Assembly: GCA_964571815.1 (NCBI GenBank)
Contig: CAZNDN010000008.1
Coordinates: forward strand, 1 to 59,348
Direction of reading: 5' to 3'
From: CAZNDN01 sp964571815
GTDB lineage: Bacteria; Fibrobacterota; Chitinivibrionia; Chitinivibrionales; WJKA01
Length of the DNA stretch: 59,348 nt
A program made the position numbers and the translations under genes. The first letter of the stretch is position 1, and each line of letters starts with the position of its first letter. Shown in pieces: positions 1 to 9,119 of this stretch. A model generated the notes under the pieces. It worked only from the letters and a program-made list of their open reading frames with translations, searched no databases and had not been told where the DNA came from.

Positions 1-1
1 C

Positions 2-70
2 TGGGAAGAGAAGATCTTCGTGCGCGAAGAGATTGTCGGCGGGAAGCAGATCAGGATCCCGGGGATGTGA
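2..70 (+). CDS. 3' end of an unidentified protein (partial)
   Basis: An open frame enters the window at its left edge and stops at the TGA at 68-70. The visible tail is 22 residues ending in KQIRIPGM. It is too short to assign to a family. It is listed because the frame is open to the edge and a clear intergenic region follows. Chance openness over 66 bases is entirely possible, so confidence is low. Confidence 0.35.
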   Translation, partial: WEEKIFVREEIVGGKQIRIPGM

Positions 71-504
71 GACAACGGTGGGGAAACCTTTGAGGTCCCC
101 TCAGAGAGCATGGGACTTGATTGGAACTCGTGAGATCGTTGCGGCGTTGTTTTCATCCCCGAGAAGAAGCTATCCGCGGACATGCCTTCCAACCTTGCTT
201 TTTCCTGTCGAAATCACAATCACCGCGGAGCATAGATGTCGTTTTCGGCCCTTTTCCCGCCACATTTCGCGAAAATGTGGCCTATGAAGGCCTCCCGGAG
301 ATCATTTAGGCCGTCTTTTCCTCTTAAAGCGGCCTATAAGTATGTCCTAAAGGATGGTAAGGCCGCCTTGCTGCCTAATAGCGGCTTGCAATGCGTTTTA
401 GGAGGGCTTTGGGGCCGCAATAATTGACTTTTGGCGGCCTCGTAACTATTTTTGGGGTTGCACTTTGGAATGCTGTCGGAAGACATCCATGCCGGGAGGG
501 ACCC
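71..504 (+). promoter_or_regulatory. Intergenic spacer with hairpins and a promoter for the ATPase gene
   Basis: No convincing gene is seen here. The spacer holds an 8-bp-arm hairpin at 260-280 (CCACATTT, 5-nt loop, AAATGTGG) with the self-complementary core TTTCGCGAAA. A second inverted repeat has arms TAGGCCG at 307-313 and CGGCCTA at 330-336. GGCC or GCGGCC words recur between about 240 and 440. A promoter-like pair is TTGACT at 424-429 and TATTTT at 447-452 with 17-bp spacing, about 52 bp upstream of the ATPase start. A GGGAGGG ribosome site lies at 494-500. Confidence 0.5.
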
Positions 505-1905
505 ATGTTCATCGGCCGAGAAAGGGAAATTGCTCTGTTGCGGGAAAGAAACTGGCGGGACAAGGCTGTTCTGGGGGCGGTGTACGGTCGCCGGAGAGTA
601 GGAAAAACCGCGATGGTGGAGAAAGCATTTGAGGCTGATTGTATGTGGAAGTTTGAAGGCATTGAGGGCGAAGGGCCTGGATTTCAGATTCGGAATTTTC
701 TCCAGACGCTCGAACGCCTGAACGATCAGGATACGCCACTGGATATTCAGAAGATTGATTCGTGGCAGGAAGCTTTCATTGCTCTTGACCGATGTCTTGG
801 CGGGAAAGAGGTCGTGGTGTTCTTTGATGAGTTTCAGTGGATGGCGGGCATGAGGCGCAAGCTCGTGTCGGTCTTCAAATGGGCATGGGACAATTGTCTA
901 TCAGAGAATCCGCGTCGCCGTTTCATTCTCTGCGGCTCCATTTCTTCGTTCATGGTACGCAACGTGCTGCGCTCAAAAGCGCTGTACGGAAGAATCGATA
1001 CCGAAATTCATCTTCAGCCGTTGAGCATATCCGAAACCCGCGATTTCTTTCCCCGGAGCAAGTCAGATACCGAAATCATCGAAACTTTTTTTGTAACCGG
1101 CGGAATTCCTCAATACTTGATTGAACTCGATCCTCAAAAGTCCCTCATGCAGAACCTCGAAGCGCGGGCATTCAGGCCCAATGGATATTTTCTCAAGGAA
1201 TACCGCAGGGTTTTTATCAGCCATTTCGGCAGAAATGAAGTATACGAAAAGATCCTTCTGGCCTTGTCGCGAAAGTCCTTCATGACTGCCGAGGAATTGC
1301 GAAAGACCCTGAAACACAGCGCCGGCGGAAGGTTCCACCAGTTCATCGATGATCTCGTCCTGGCCGATTTCATTGAAAGGGCAGCACCTGTTGATAAGCC
1401 CGTAAACAGCAACCTGGCCAGGTACAGGCTGAAGGATGAGTATCTGCATTTCTACTACACATTCATTTACAGCAATATCCGTGCCATAGAAAACGAAACA
1501 ATCAAGGCATACCAATTGCTCAGCGGACAGCCGATGGAACAATGGCGAGGGTATGCATTTGATCGTCTTTGTCTCAAAAATGCTCGGGCTATTGCGCGCG
1601 CACTGGAGTTCAGCGGTATTCAATACCAGGCCGGCCGATGGTTCCGTTCGCAAAAAGGGCAAAAGGCGCAAGTCGATTTGATGTTTATCAGGGCCGATAA
1701 CATCGTTACCGTGTGTGAATTGAAGTACACGAATCGCATAGACTCAAGAATAGTCGATTCTTTCGAGAAGCGGCTGGAAACCGTGTCGCGGTGTTTCAAG
1801 TCGGGTGTTCAGAAAGTGCTCGTGTGCGGAAAAAAGGCAAAGCTTCCGTCTCGCACAAGCGGCTATTTCGACGCTGTGCTGTGGGCGGAGGACATCTTTT
1901 TCTGA
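505..1905 (+). CDS. AAA-type ATPase with C-terminal DUF234 nuclease-like domain
   Basis: 466 residues. The N-terminus MFIGREREIALL is typical of the archaeal-type ATPases also common in bacteria. Walker A is GRRRVGKT near residue 35 and Walker B is VVVFFDEFQ near 108-116. A winged-helix region follows in the middle. The C-terminal 100 residues carry a VDLMF ... CELKY pattern that fits the D and ExK residues of a PD-(D/E)XK-like fold (DUF234). The ATG at 505 was chosen because GGGAGGG precedes it; the frame opens further upstream only through a TTG at 424. Members of this family are widespread and their roles are poorly known; several are suspected to act on nucleic acid or in defence. No defence partner is visible next to it. 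Confidence 0.85.
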   Translation: MFIGREREIALLRERNWRDKAVLGAVYGRRRVGKTAMVEKAFEADCMWKFEGIEGEGPGFQIRNFLQTLERLNDQDTPLDIQKIDSWQEAFIALDRCLGGKEVVVFFDEFQWMAGMRRKLVSVFKWAWDNCLSENPRRRFILCGSISSFMVRNVLRSKALYGRIDTEIHLQPLSISETRDFFPRSKSDTEIIETFFVTGGIPQYLIELDPQKSLMQNLEARAFRPNGYFLKEYRRVFISHFGRNEVYEKILLALSRKSFMTAEELRKTLKHSAGGRFHQFIDDLVLADFIERAAPVDKPVNSNLARYRLKDEYLHFYYTFIYSNIRAIENETIKAYQLLSGQPMEQWRGYAFDRLCLKNARAIARALEFSGIQYQAGRWFRSQKGQKAQVDLMFIRADNIVTVCELKYTNRIDSRIVDSFEKRLETVSRCFKSGVQKVLVCGKKAKLPSRTSGYFDAVLWAEDIFF

Positions 1906-2211
1906 ATGTCGAAGCACAGCGTTCGCAACGACCGGCCGCGTATGAAGCAGAACGAACAACGGTCAAGACGCTTCATCGATGCGGCCTCGGCATGGAAAGC
2001 CGCGTGGCCCCACGTGGCACAAGAGATTCATATCCTTCCGGTCGAAAAGGCACACGACATTGTCGTTGCCCGCGCGCGGGGTATTTTGCCCGAAAGGGTG
2101 GTAGAGAGTCTTTCAATGTATTCTCCGGGCCTCGACAAGCTCAGCGCATCCGCTTCGCCTGAAAGACGCATACTCATGTCGCCTGAGAAGATTACCATTG
2201 ATTCCCGATAG
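1906..2211 (+). CDS. Small hypothetical protein (101 aa)
   Basis: The ATG follows directly on the TGA of the ATPase gene (TGAATG), so translation could be coupled. The product is basic at its N-terminus and has a possible amphipathic helix in the middle (AASAWKAAWPHV). I recognise no family. No separate ribosome site is visible, and a longer frame overlaps it (1791-2162), so it may not be a real gene. It ends 67 bp before the converging carotenoid gene cluster. Confidence 0.35.
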   Translation: MSKHSVRNDRPRMKQNEQRSRRFIDAASAWKAAWPHVAQEIHILPVEKAHDIVVARARGILPERVVESLSMYSPGLDKLSASASPERRILMSPEKITIDSR

Positions 2212-2277
2212 TGGCGAAGGTATCGTTTCTCCGGAAATCACATCTCGTATCGGCAATGTACCGGTCCCGGGCTACTA

Positions 2278-3375
2278 CTATCCCACCTTCCTTCCTTTCC
2301 ACACAGCGGATAGCCGTCGTTTCCTCCGGTAGGATGAGGAAAAAAAGACCCCAAGGAACACGAAAAGCGGGAGAGGGTATAGCATCGACAGGAGGGGTGA
2401 AAAAGTGCCCAGACGGCGGAACTGGAATGTTATCTGGCCGGCGTAGAGGAGATAGACAACACTCGCGGCGGTGATTTCCGCGGTAGTTCCGAAGAGCAAG
2501 GAGAGTATCAGTATCACAATCGACATGTTGATTCCCGATATCCAGATATTCACCGGTATCATGATTCGGCTCGGCGTCTCCCGCGCGCCGATGGCAAAAG
2601 ACTTCGTCCATCCCGCGATCAACTCCCTCCACCCATTGGGGTACATCCGGGTATTGAGACTCTTTCGTCCGCCGCGCAATTCTATTGGGACACCCTTTCG
2701 ATCTACAACCCCGCCCAATGCGAAATGTTCGAGCACGCGGTCCTTGACCGTCTCGTGACCGCCGATCTCTTCATACAACCGCCGCCCGATCATGACACAG
2801 GGACCGAACATGCCGCGCGCCCGAGCTTTGTTGCCAAACGCAAAGACTCCTGTTCCCACCATCTGCATCAGATTGAAAAATCCGGAGAACGTCTCATACG
2901 GTTTCTTCACTACATGATACGGGGCGACTGAGAGAACGCCGGATTGGTTCTCGAAGGCATCGGTCAGGCGCTGCAAACCGTCCGGTTCGAAAAAGAGGTC
3001 GGCGTCCAGAAACAGCAGTATATCTCCCCCGGCCTCTCCGGCCCCGCACCTGCATGCCCACGGTTTACCGAGCCACCCGTCGGGAAGCGGCGGACATGAT
3101 ACGACGCGCGCTCCGTGCTTTCGGGCAACCTCCGCCGTATTGTCCTCGGAGTTGTCGTCAACGACAACCGTCTCGTGGGGCCGGCCGGCCTGAGTACGAA
3201 TGGATTCCAGCAACCGCCCAAGATTATGGGCTTCATTGCGGGCCGGGATTATGATGCTTACTCGTTTCGTGTCGGCCGCGGGTGATGAGCTTCTCTGACA
3301 GAGAGGAATCCTGAATAGTATCCAGAAGCCCGCGGTACAGCAGAGAATAGCTGCAACAACAAGGGAGATAACCAT
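2278..3375 (-). CDS. crtQ: CrtQ-like carotenoid glycosyltransferase (GT2)
   Basis: 365 residues. It has an N-terminal membrane helix, then a GT2 domain with IIIPARNE near residue 42, VVDDNS near 73 and the DXD-like LFLDADLFF near 125. It continues with LSVAPYHVVKKPYETFSGFF, close to what I recall of staphylococcal CrtQ (LLSVQPYHITKRFYEGFS). C-terminal membrane helices follow, then a WKGRK tail that also matches that family. In staphyloxanthin synthesis CrtQ esterifies glucose to diaponeurosporenoic acid. A GGGAAAG site precedes the start, and the CrtP-like gene is 17 bp upstream, consistent with one operon. The substrate is inferred from neighbours. Confidence 0.82.
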   Translation of the reverse strand: MVISLVVAAILCCTAGFWILFRIPLCQRSSSPAADTKRVSIIIPARNEAHNLGRLLESIRTQAGRPHETVVVDDNSEDNTAEVARKHGARVVSCPPLPDGWLGKPWACRCGAGEAGGDILLFLDADLFFEPDGLQRLTDAFENQSGVLSVAPYHVVKKPYETFSGFFNLMQMVGTGVFAFGNKARARGMFGPCVMIGRRLYEEIGGHETVKDRVLEHFALGGVVDRKGVPIELRGGRKSLNTRMYPNGWRELIAGWTKSFAIGARETPSRIMIPVNIWISGINMSIVILILSLLFGTTAEITAASVVYLLYAGQITFQFRRLGTFSPLLSMLYPLPLFVFLGVFFSSSYRRKRRLSAVWKGRKVG

Positions 3376-3392
3376 CGGTATGCTTTCCCTCG

Positions 3393-4898
3393 TTATCGTG
3401 CGCTACCGTAACGGTCGATTATCATCCGCGCGGCATTCTGACCCGACAGCACCACCATGGGCATGCCCCCGCCCGGATTCACCGAACCGCCGACAAAATA
3501 GAGGTTTTCATACCGCGGGCTTTTTTTCGGTGCCTTGAGCCCCAGGTTCTTTTTCTTGTCGGACACCACCCCATAAATCGAACCCTTGTTGGAATAATAG
3601 TTCTTCTCGATATCGACCGGGGTCCACAGGTGTTCGACGATGATATGGTCGCGCAGATCGTCCAATCCGACCCTTCCCATCTTGTCGAGTACCCGGTCTC
3701 GCAGGGCACGGTACTGTTCGTGCGTAACCGGTTTTTGAGGATCGATCGGAGGAATGTGCGGCAGTATTTTGATGTTGTCGCATCCTGGAGGGCATACGCT
3801 TCTGTCCGAACGTGACGGCGCCACCACGTATAAGGTTGGATCGTCGGGGATAACCCCTTTTTCGAATACCGATTTGAAATGCTGTTCCTGGTTGCGGGAA
3901 TAGACAAAATTGTGATGAGCGAGCTGCGGGTATTCTTTGTCGGTCCCGATATGAAGCACCAGGCCGGAGCAGGCGGGCGCGAAACGTTCCAGCTCGTGCA
4001 TGAATCCGTCATCCTCATCGAGAAGCCGTTGGTATGCGGGAATGACCTCCATGTTCGACACAACCACATCCGCCTCGTGAAAAGCACCCTCCTTTGTCGC
4101 TACTCCCCGCACACGTTTCTCCCGGGTTTCGATACGGGTAATCTCGGTGTTGAGATGAATCGAAACCCCCAGCTCTCGTGCCAGTTTCTCTATTGCCCGG
4201 GCAAGTTCATACATTCCCCCCGTAACATACCAGAGATCGTACCGGAATTGGATGGTGGGCATGAGATTCATGAACGCCGGCGCTCGAAGAGCGGACGATC
4301 CGACATATTTGATGAAGTAATCCATGATATCGATAAGATAGCGGTTTTTCAGGAGCTTTGCGTTCCGTTTATGCATCGTTGTCCAGTAATCATACTGAAT
4401 GAGTGATTTTGCGTCGTAGAACTTGATCATTTCCGAAGCGGTATCAAAACCCTGTTCGAAGTAACCCTGTTCGGCGATATCGTACTGTTTCGCGGAATAA
4501 TTGAGGTAGCGGCGGAACCGTTGTACCGCTTTCTCACCACCCAGTTTTCGCACTTCATTTTCTCTCATCACCGGATCGATATACAGATCCGCCACGGTCC
4601 CGTCCTCGAAAAGGTTCCGCCAGTGCGGGTTGACGCTTTTCAAACCGATTTCGTCGTCCATATTTTTCCCGGCCCGGGCCCATAACCGTCGGAAATAGTG
4701 GGGAAGGGTGAGTATCGACGGGCCCAGGTCGAACGAGAACCCCTCCATTTCAAGACGGTTCAGCTTCCCGCCCACGTGATTGTTCTTCTCGAAAACATCG
4801 ACCGAATAGCCCGCCGAGGCCAGAGAAACGGCGGCCGACAAACCGCCAAGCCCGGCTCCAATTACGACAGTCCTTTTTCCATCGCTACCGTTTTCCAT
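3393..4898 (-). CDS. crtP: CrtP-like carotenoid oxidase/desaturase (phytoene desaturase superfamily)
   Basis: 501 residues. The N-terminal FAD-binding motif is GAGLGGLSAA, followed by the acidic end of the Rossmann fold (VDVFEKN) and GGKLNRL. The C-terminus has the second flavin motif NLYFVGGSVNPGGGMPM, which is characteristic of CrtI/CrtN/CrtP enzymes. The GGGMPMV form and the neighbouring GT2 and aldehyde dehydrogenase favour the C30 end-group oxidase (CrtP/CrtNb) over a simple desaturase. The predicted role is oxidation of a terminal methyl group of a C30 carotene to an aldehyde. AGAGG precedes the ATG with good spacing, and the TPR gene ends 10 bp upstream. No crtM or crtN is in this window. 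Confidence 0.82.
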   Translation of the reverse strand: MENGSDGKRTVVIGAGLGGLSAAVSLASAGYSVDVFEKNNHVGGKLNRLEMEGFSFDLGPSILTLPHYFRRLWARAGKNMDDEIGLKSVNPHWRNLFEDGTVADLYIDPVMRENEVRKLGGEKAVQRFRRYLNYSAKQYDIAEQGYFEQGFDTASEMIKFYDAKSLIQYDYWTTMHKRNAKLLKNRYLIDIMDYFIKYVGSSALRAPAFMNLMPTIQFRYDLWYVTGGMYELARAIEKLARELGVSIHLNTEITRIETREKRVRGVATKEGAFHEADVVVSNMEVIPAYQRLLDEDDGFMHELERFAPACSGLVLHIGTDKEYPQLAHHNFVYSRNQEQHFKSVFEKGVIPDDPTLYVVAPSRSDRSVCPPGCDNIKILPHIPPIDPQKPVTHEQYRALRDRVLDKMGRVGLDDLRDHIIVEHLWTPVDIEKNYYSNKGSIYGVVSDKKKNLGLKAPKKSPRYENLYFVGGSVNPGGGMPMVVLSGQNAARMIIDRYGSAR

Positions 4899-4908
4899 TG
4901 GTATACCT

Positions 4909-5754
4909 CTATTTTCGGTTCAATTCGTTGATTTTCTCCATACCCCTTTTGGCAAGAGAATCGCTCTCATTCACCGCAAGAGCGGCCTGGTAGTAGTTTT
5001 TGGCCGCGGCATATTTTTCTTCAGCGAAATAGACCTCGCCGATAAAGGCCGCGTTCATGCTCCTGCCCCACCGGGGATACAGCGGGTCTTTTCGCATCCG
5101 CGACTCCTTTTCGAAAAGAGTATCGGCGGTCAAGAAATGGGGTAGTGCTTTTCCGTAATTTCCGAGTATCCGGGGAGAGTACCAGAAACTCACGCCGGTG
5201 AGAAAATGGACCCGCGGGTTTGTGGCGTTGAGCGCCAATGCCTTGTCACGGTCTTTTCCCACCAGCGGCCCCTGCGTGAAGACGGTAACGGGGTTCATGC
5301 TGATTTTCATTCCGCGCAAAACACCACGTACGGCATAGCTTTCGGAGAAATCGGGCTTCCTGGCTATCGCCGTCCCGAGAACCTCGATTCCCCGGTCGAT
5401 ATAGCTTTTTCCCTTGAGCTGCTCGGGTGTTTTGTCGGGTGAATAGAGATGATAGATTGCTTGAAAGAAGAGCGATGCACCGATCCAGTATTCGGCCAAT
5501 CCTCCGGTATTGTCCTGATCGGCGGCCCGACCGAAGATTCGGGCCGCTTTTTCGAATCCGCCGTTGTCCCATTCATTATACGACGAGTTCAGGATGTCAA
5601 TTCCCCGTATTATCAGCGAATCGGCACTCCGGCTGCCGTCTTCAGCCAAACCCAAGCAGCAAAGAACGAGAACGAACACGCGGACAGGCCGCCAGGAGCT
5701 GCGCACGAGGGGAACATACGTGCTTGATATATATGCTATTTTTGAATGATCCAT
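4909..5754 (-). CDS. TPR-repeat exported protein in the carotenoid cluster
   Basis: 281 residues from the ATG at 5754, which has a GGGA site at proper distance; an ATG at 5766 is the alternative. A hydrophobic stretch near residues 23-38 (VFVLVLCCLGLA) looks like a signal peptide or anchor. Helical repeats follow, including ALPHFLTADTLF and the C-terminal EEKYAAAKNYYQAAL, which has TPR character. The function is unknown; it resembles TatT-like periplasmic TPR proteins only loosely. It lies directly upstream of the CrtP-like gene (10-bp gap) and diverges from the aldehyde dehydrogenase. That position suggests a part in assembling or exporting the pigment, which is inference. Confidence 0.7.
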   Translation of the reverse strand: MDHSKIAYISSTYVPLVRSSWRPVRVFVLVLCCLGLAEDGSRSADSLIIRGIDILNSSYNEWDNGGFEKAARIFGRAADQDNTGGLAEYWIGASLFFQAIYHLYSPDKTPEQLKGKSYIDRGIEVLGTAIARKPDFSESYAVRGVLRGMKISMNPVTVFTQGPLVGKDRDKALALNATNPRVHFLTGVSFWYSPRILGNYGKALPHFLTADTLFEKESRMRKDPLYPRWGRSMNAAFIGEVYFAEEKYAAAKNYYQAALAVNESDSLAKRGMEKINELNRK

Positions 5755-5812
5755 TTGGTTTCCCATGCGCCTGAAAATAAATGACCGCGCCATACTACAG
5801 TGGACGAGAACA

Positions 5813-7177
5813 ATGAATCCGGATACCTGTCACAATTTTTTCGATACCGGGAAAACACGGAACCTGTCATATAGAATCGATTCGCTGCGACTGCTCAAAA
5901 AGGCCATAGCTGATAATGAGCAGTCCATTCTCCATGCACTTCATGCGGATCTGGGCAAAGGGCCGATCGAGGCCTACTCATCGGAAATTGCTTTCGTACT
6001 GCGGGAAATCGATCTGGCGTTGAAGAATGTTGCGCGATGGATCAAAGTCAAAAAAGTGAAAACACCGCTGTTTCTCAAACCGTATACGAGCGTTGTCCGG
6101 CCCGAGCCCAAAGGGGTTGTTCTCGTAATCGGTCCCTGGAACTATCCTTTCCAGTTGATAATGACCCCCGTTGTCGAAGCGCTCGCGGCGGGCAATTGCG
6201 TGGTGATGAAACCGTCGGAGTATGCTCCCCATACCGCGTCGGTACTCACCTCCATGATCGGCGGGGTATTCGATCCCGGTCATGTGGATGTCGTGCTCGG
6301 TGACGCCGGTTTCGGCCGGGAATTGACGGCGCTTTCCTGGGACCATATCTTTTTCACCGGCGGAAACGCCACCGGCAAACAGATCATGGAAGCAGCGGCA
6401 CATACGCTGACCCCGGTCACGCTGGAACTCGGCGGAAAGAATCCCTGTGTCGTATTCGACGATGCCCCCTTGACCGCCGCCGCCGGAAGGATCGCATGGG
6501 GCAAATTTACCAATGCGGGACAAACGTGCGTTGCCCCCGACTTCGTTTTCGCGCACCAAAACATTTATCGACCCCTTATCGAAAAACTAACTGATACGAT
6601 AGAGCGTTTTTACGGAAACGACCCGCGAAAGACCCCCGATTACGGGAGAATTGTCAACCACAAGCATTTCGAGAGGCTCGTGGGGTTGCTCGACGACGGC
6701 GTGACCGTTTCCGGCGGCAAATTCGACAGGGAAGACCGCTATATCGCGCCCACTATCGTTACCGATATCGCCGAGAATTCACCACTTCTCACCGATGAAA
6801 TCTTCGGGCCGATTCTTCCGGTACTGCCTTTTACCAATCAGGAAGCATTGATCGAAAAGCTGCGCCGGGGTCCCGTTCCGCTTGCCCTCTATCTGTTCAC
6901 CAAAAACAAGCGGCTGCAGCGGCACTGTCTTGCACAAGTAAGGTCGGGCACTGCCTGTATCAACGAAACCTTCCTTCAGGTAACCTCCGCGCATCTTCCG
7001 TTCGGGGGCGTGGGTGATAGCGGCATGGGATCCTATCACGGCAAGGCCGGTTTCGACTCATTCACGCATTATCGAAGTATTCTGGAGGCGGGATTTACCT
7101 TTCGCGGGCGATTTTTCTATCCGCCCTATTCGATCTCGCTCAATACCATGAAAAGGATTCTCAAATTCCTCCTGTGA
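5813..7177 (+). CDS. Aldehyde dehydrogenase (ALDH3-like), probable carotenoid aldehyde dehydrogenase
   Basis: 454 residues from the ATG at 5813; the frame extends to 5765, but FDTGKTRNLSYR after MNPDTCHN is the usual ALDH3 N-terminus. Landmarks are GPWNYPFQL, the KPSEYAP cofactor site, FTGG, the general base in TLELGGKNP, the catalytic Cys in NAGQTCVAPD, and EIFGPILP. The C-terminus is hydrophobic, as in membrane-associated ALDH3 enzymes. In C30 carotenoid pathways such an enzyme oxidises diaponeurosporenal to its acid, which a CrtQ-type enzyme then glucosylates. The divergent crtP/crtQ-like genes make this the likely role. The substrate is not proven by sequence. Confidence 0.85.
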   Translation: MNPDTCHNFFDTGKTRNLSYRIDSLRLLKKAIADNEQSILHALHADLGKGPIEAYSSEIAFVLREIDLALKNVARWIKVKKVKTPLFLKPYTSVVRPEPKGVVLVIGPWNYPFQLIMTPVVEALAAGNCVVMKPSEYAPHTASVLTSMIGGVFDPGHVDVVLGDAGFGRELTALSWDHIFFTGGNATGKQIMEAAAHTLTPVTLELGGKNPCVVFDDAPLTAAAGRIAWGKFTNAGQTCVAPDFVFAHQNIYRPLIEKLTDTIERFYGNDPRKTPDYGRIVNHKHFERLVGLLDDGVTVSGGKFDREDRYIAPTIVTDIAENSPLLTDEIFGPILPVLPFTNQEALIEKLRRGPVPLALYLFTKNKRLQRHCLAQVRSGTACINETFLQVTSAHLPFGGVGDSGMGSYHGKAGFDSFTHYRSILEAGFTFRGRFFYPPYSISLNTMKRILKFLL

Positions 7178-8046
7178 TACGAACACAAACCCCACGCCTG
7201 AGGCGGCCGTATATGCGGTTTTTTTTCGGTATTCTCTCACTGCTTGCCGTGATATATGTGGGCATTTGTATTGGATACCGGTTCCTTCATCCGTATTTCG
7301 TATTCATCCCCTGGCACCGGCTCAACAGAAGACCCGGGGGTGATTATTCTTTTCGCGAACTGTTTTTCGAGTCTTTCAACAACGTTACTCTTCAGGCCTG
7401 GCTTCTGCGCCCTTCGGTCGCATCGGAGGCTGATGAAACCAAACGGCCGGTTATTCTTTTCTGTCCGGGCAATATCGGGACCATAGCAAAATATCTGAGT
7501 GCCGCGGAGATACTGGTTGATGGGGGGTACGACGTTTTCTTGTTCGGGTATCGCGGTTTTGGACACAGCGACTTTCGCTGGCCTACCGAGAAAGGGGTAT
7601 ACCACGACACGCAAGCCGCCTTTGTATATCTCCGGGATACGCTTGACTATCCGCCGGATTCGATCGTTATTCTTGGTCAGTCAATCGGATGCGCTCCCGC
7701 CGCCTTCGCGGCGTCGAAATACAACCCTCGTGCATTGGTCATTGAAGGCGGTTTTCCGAGTTTTACCGATGTCGTCCGGCGTGTTCTACCCTGGCTCCCC
7801 GTGCGAATGCTCACCACCGCCCGGTTCGATCTGAAAGGGCACCTTCAGGGCGTAACCTGCCCGGTGCTTGTTTTCCACAGCAGAGAAGACAAGGCGATTC
7901 CGCCTGGTGACGCCGATACAATCTTCGAGAATATCTGCTCGTATAAGGAAAAGGTGATCATTGACGGCATACATGCGCGTGGTATCGTAACGCAGCCGGA
8001 TATCTATATCGAAAGGTTGAACCGATTTTTGCGGAGAATATCATAA
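7174..8046 (+). CDS. Membrane-anchored alpha/beta hydrolase
   Basis: 290 residues from the GTG at 7174, which overlaps the ALDH stop by 4 bp. An ATG at 7213 with GAGG upstream is the alternative and gives 277 residues starting in the membrane helix (MRFFFGILSLL). The nucleophile elbow is GQSIGCAP near residues 169-176, and the oxyanion region is LFCPGN. The acid is probably in HSREDKAIPP, and a His occurs near the C-terminus (DGIHARG). It resembles BEM46/YtmA-like serine hydrolases (PGG-less form). Coupling to the ALDH suggests it acts on a carotenoid ester or lipid, possibly in place of the CrtO acyltransferase, which is absent here. Confidence 0.75.
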   Translation: MIRTQTPRLRRPYMRFFFGILSLLAVIYVGICIGYRFLHPYFVFIPWHRLNRRPGGDYSFRELFFESFNNVTLQAWLLRPSVASEADETKRPVILFCPGNIGTIAKYLSAAEILVDGGYDVFLFGYRGFGHSDFRWPTEKGVYHDTQAAFVYLRDTLDYPPDSIVILGQSIGCAPAAFAASKYNPRALVIEGGFPSFTDVVRRVLPWLPVRMLTTARFDLKGHLQGVTCPVLVFHSREDKAIPPGDADTIFENICSYKEKVIIDGIHARGIVTQPDIYIERLNRFLRRIS

Positions 8047-8079
8047 CGGTATAGTCGGCAGATTAACAACCGAAAAAAG

Positions 8080-8120
8080 CAGCGCCGCGTTTTCCGGCAA
8101 ACCGGGCCGGGGCGCTTTTT
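8080..8120 (+). terminator. Probable intrinsic terminator after the hydrolase gene
   Basis: AGCGCC at 8081-8086 pairs with GGCGCT at 8111-8116, followed by a short T run ending at 8120. A-rich sequence on the left side means it could also work weakly on the other strand. Confidence 0.55.
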
Positions 8121-8514
8121 GATTCAGATCAACGATACCGTTCCGTTTTCATCCGATAGCGTCACCACCCCGTTCCCGGGGGCGGATACGGCAATTCTTT
8201 TCGAGCAGGCACAGGCGATCAACGACGAGGACAAAGCCTCCAATTCACTGTGGTATGACCTCGGGAACGCGATTTCATTGACGTCACGCCCATCCCATTG
8301 GTATAATAAGGATACATCCGACAAGCTTACCGGGCGATAGTTTGAATCGGTGCATTGACGGCACCTTGCCGGGAAGCGACCTCGCTGATGCCGCTGGGGG
8401 TGACGGAGGATTGTCTGAGGGGCCGATTCATCACTTCCCACTGAAAAGGAAGACCCCCGCCGGGGAGTTCCATGACAGGCGTGGGAGCCGGGCTTTCACG
8501 GAAAGGAATATGAC
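8121..8514 (+). promoter_or_regulatory. Intergenic region with a strong promoter upstream of the lipoprotein-like gene
   Basis: The stretch holds no convincing gene. TTGACG at 8278-8283 and TATAAT at 8302-8307 are 18 bp apart, close to a housekeeping sigma promoter. It would leave a leader of about 200 nt before the ATG at 8515. Open frames at 8119-8340 and 8124-8441 (minus) lack ribosome sites and family character. Confidence 0.6.
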
Positions 8515-8985
8515 ATGCGATCGATCAGAGTTTCTCCCTTCCTTGCATTGAGTTTGCTTTTTGTGCTTGTCTGCAAAGAGTCGCCTGTGGAACCGAAATG
8601 GCAGTCCTCGGATCTGGTCGGGACCTGGGAAGGAGACTTTCCGGTCGGCACGGAGACGGTGATTTCGGCGAACATGATTGTGGGCGGCGGGGGCACGTAC
8701 AATATCTCGACTGAAAAGAACGATACGACCGTCTTTACCAGCATGGGGACCTGGGTTGTCGACGGTGATTCGCTCAGGCTGTTCGCATCCCAATGCGGCA
8801 AGGTCGATACCACGGCGTCTCCTCCCTGGACCGAGTATACGTGCACGGATACGATTGCCTTGTTTATTGATATAGAGAATGATGAGTGGGACGTGGCGGT
8901 GCGGGAGCTTGGGCCGGCTATTGAATCGCTGGGCGTGCCCGTGGCGCTGCTGGGGAATACGACGATTACCATGAGGCGGCAATAA
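8515..8985 (+). CDS. Small exported protein, probable non-canonical lipoprotein (156 aa)
   Basis: The start is fixed by GAAAGGA at 8501-8507. The N-terminus MRSIRVSPFLALSLLFVLVC is a signal peptide ending in a single Cys. The residue before the Cys is Val rather than Gly/Ala/Ser, so the lipobox is imperfect. The mature part contains LVGTWEGDF, then alternating polar/hydrophobic strands (GTYNIS, GTWVVDGDSLRLF) that resemble lipocalin-like or DUF-type small beta-barrels measuring a 'total minus blank' fold. No enzyme motif is visible. It stands alone behind its own promoter. The function is unknown. Confidence 0.75.
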   Translation: MRSIRVSPFLALSLLFVLVCKESPVEPKWQSSDLVGTWEGDFPVGTETVISANMIVGGGGTYNISTEKNDTTVFTSMGTWVVDGDSLRLFASQCGKVDTTASPPWTEYTCTDTIALFIDIENDEWDVAVRELGPAIESLGVPVALLGNTTITMRRQ

Positions 8986-9119
8986 GGGGACGTGATTCAG
9001 GTGCACTCTTCGACCTTGCTCAGGATGAGCGGGAGAGGTGGGCCCGTAATGAGCGGGGGTGTGAGGGGTGCTTCACTCGGAGGTGTCCGGGGACCGGCGC
9101 GGGCCGTGGATTGCGCCCC

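Noticed and set aside
8119..8441. Overlapping small frames on both strands
   Set aside because: Neither has a start site. A strong promoter lies inside them and points to the next gene.
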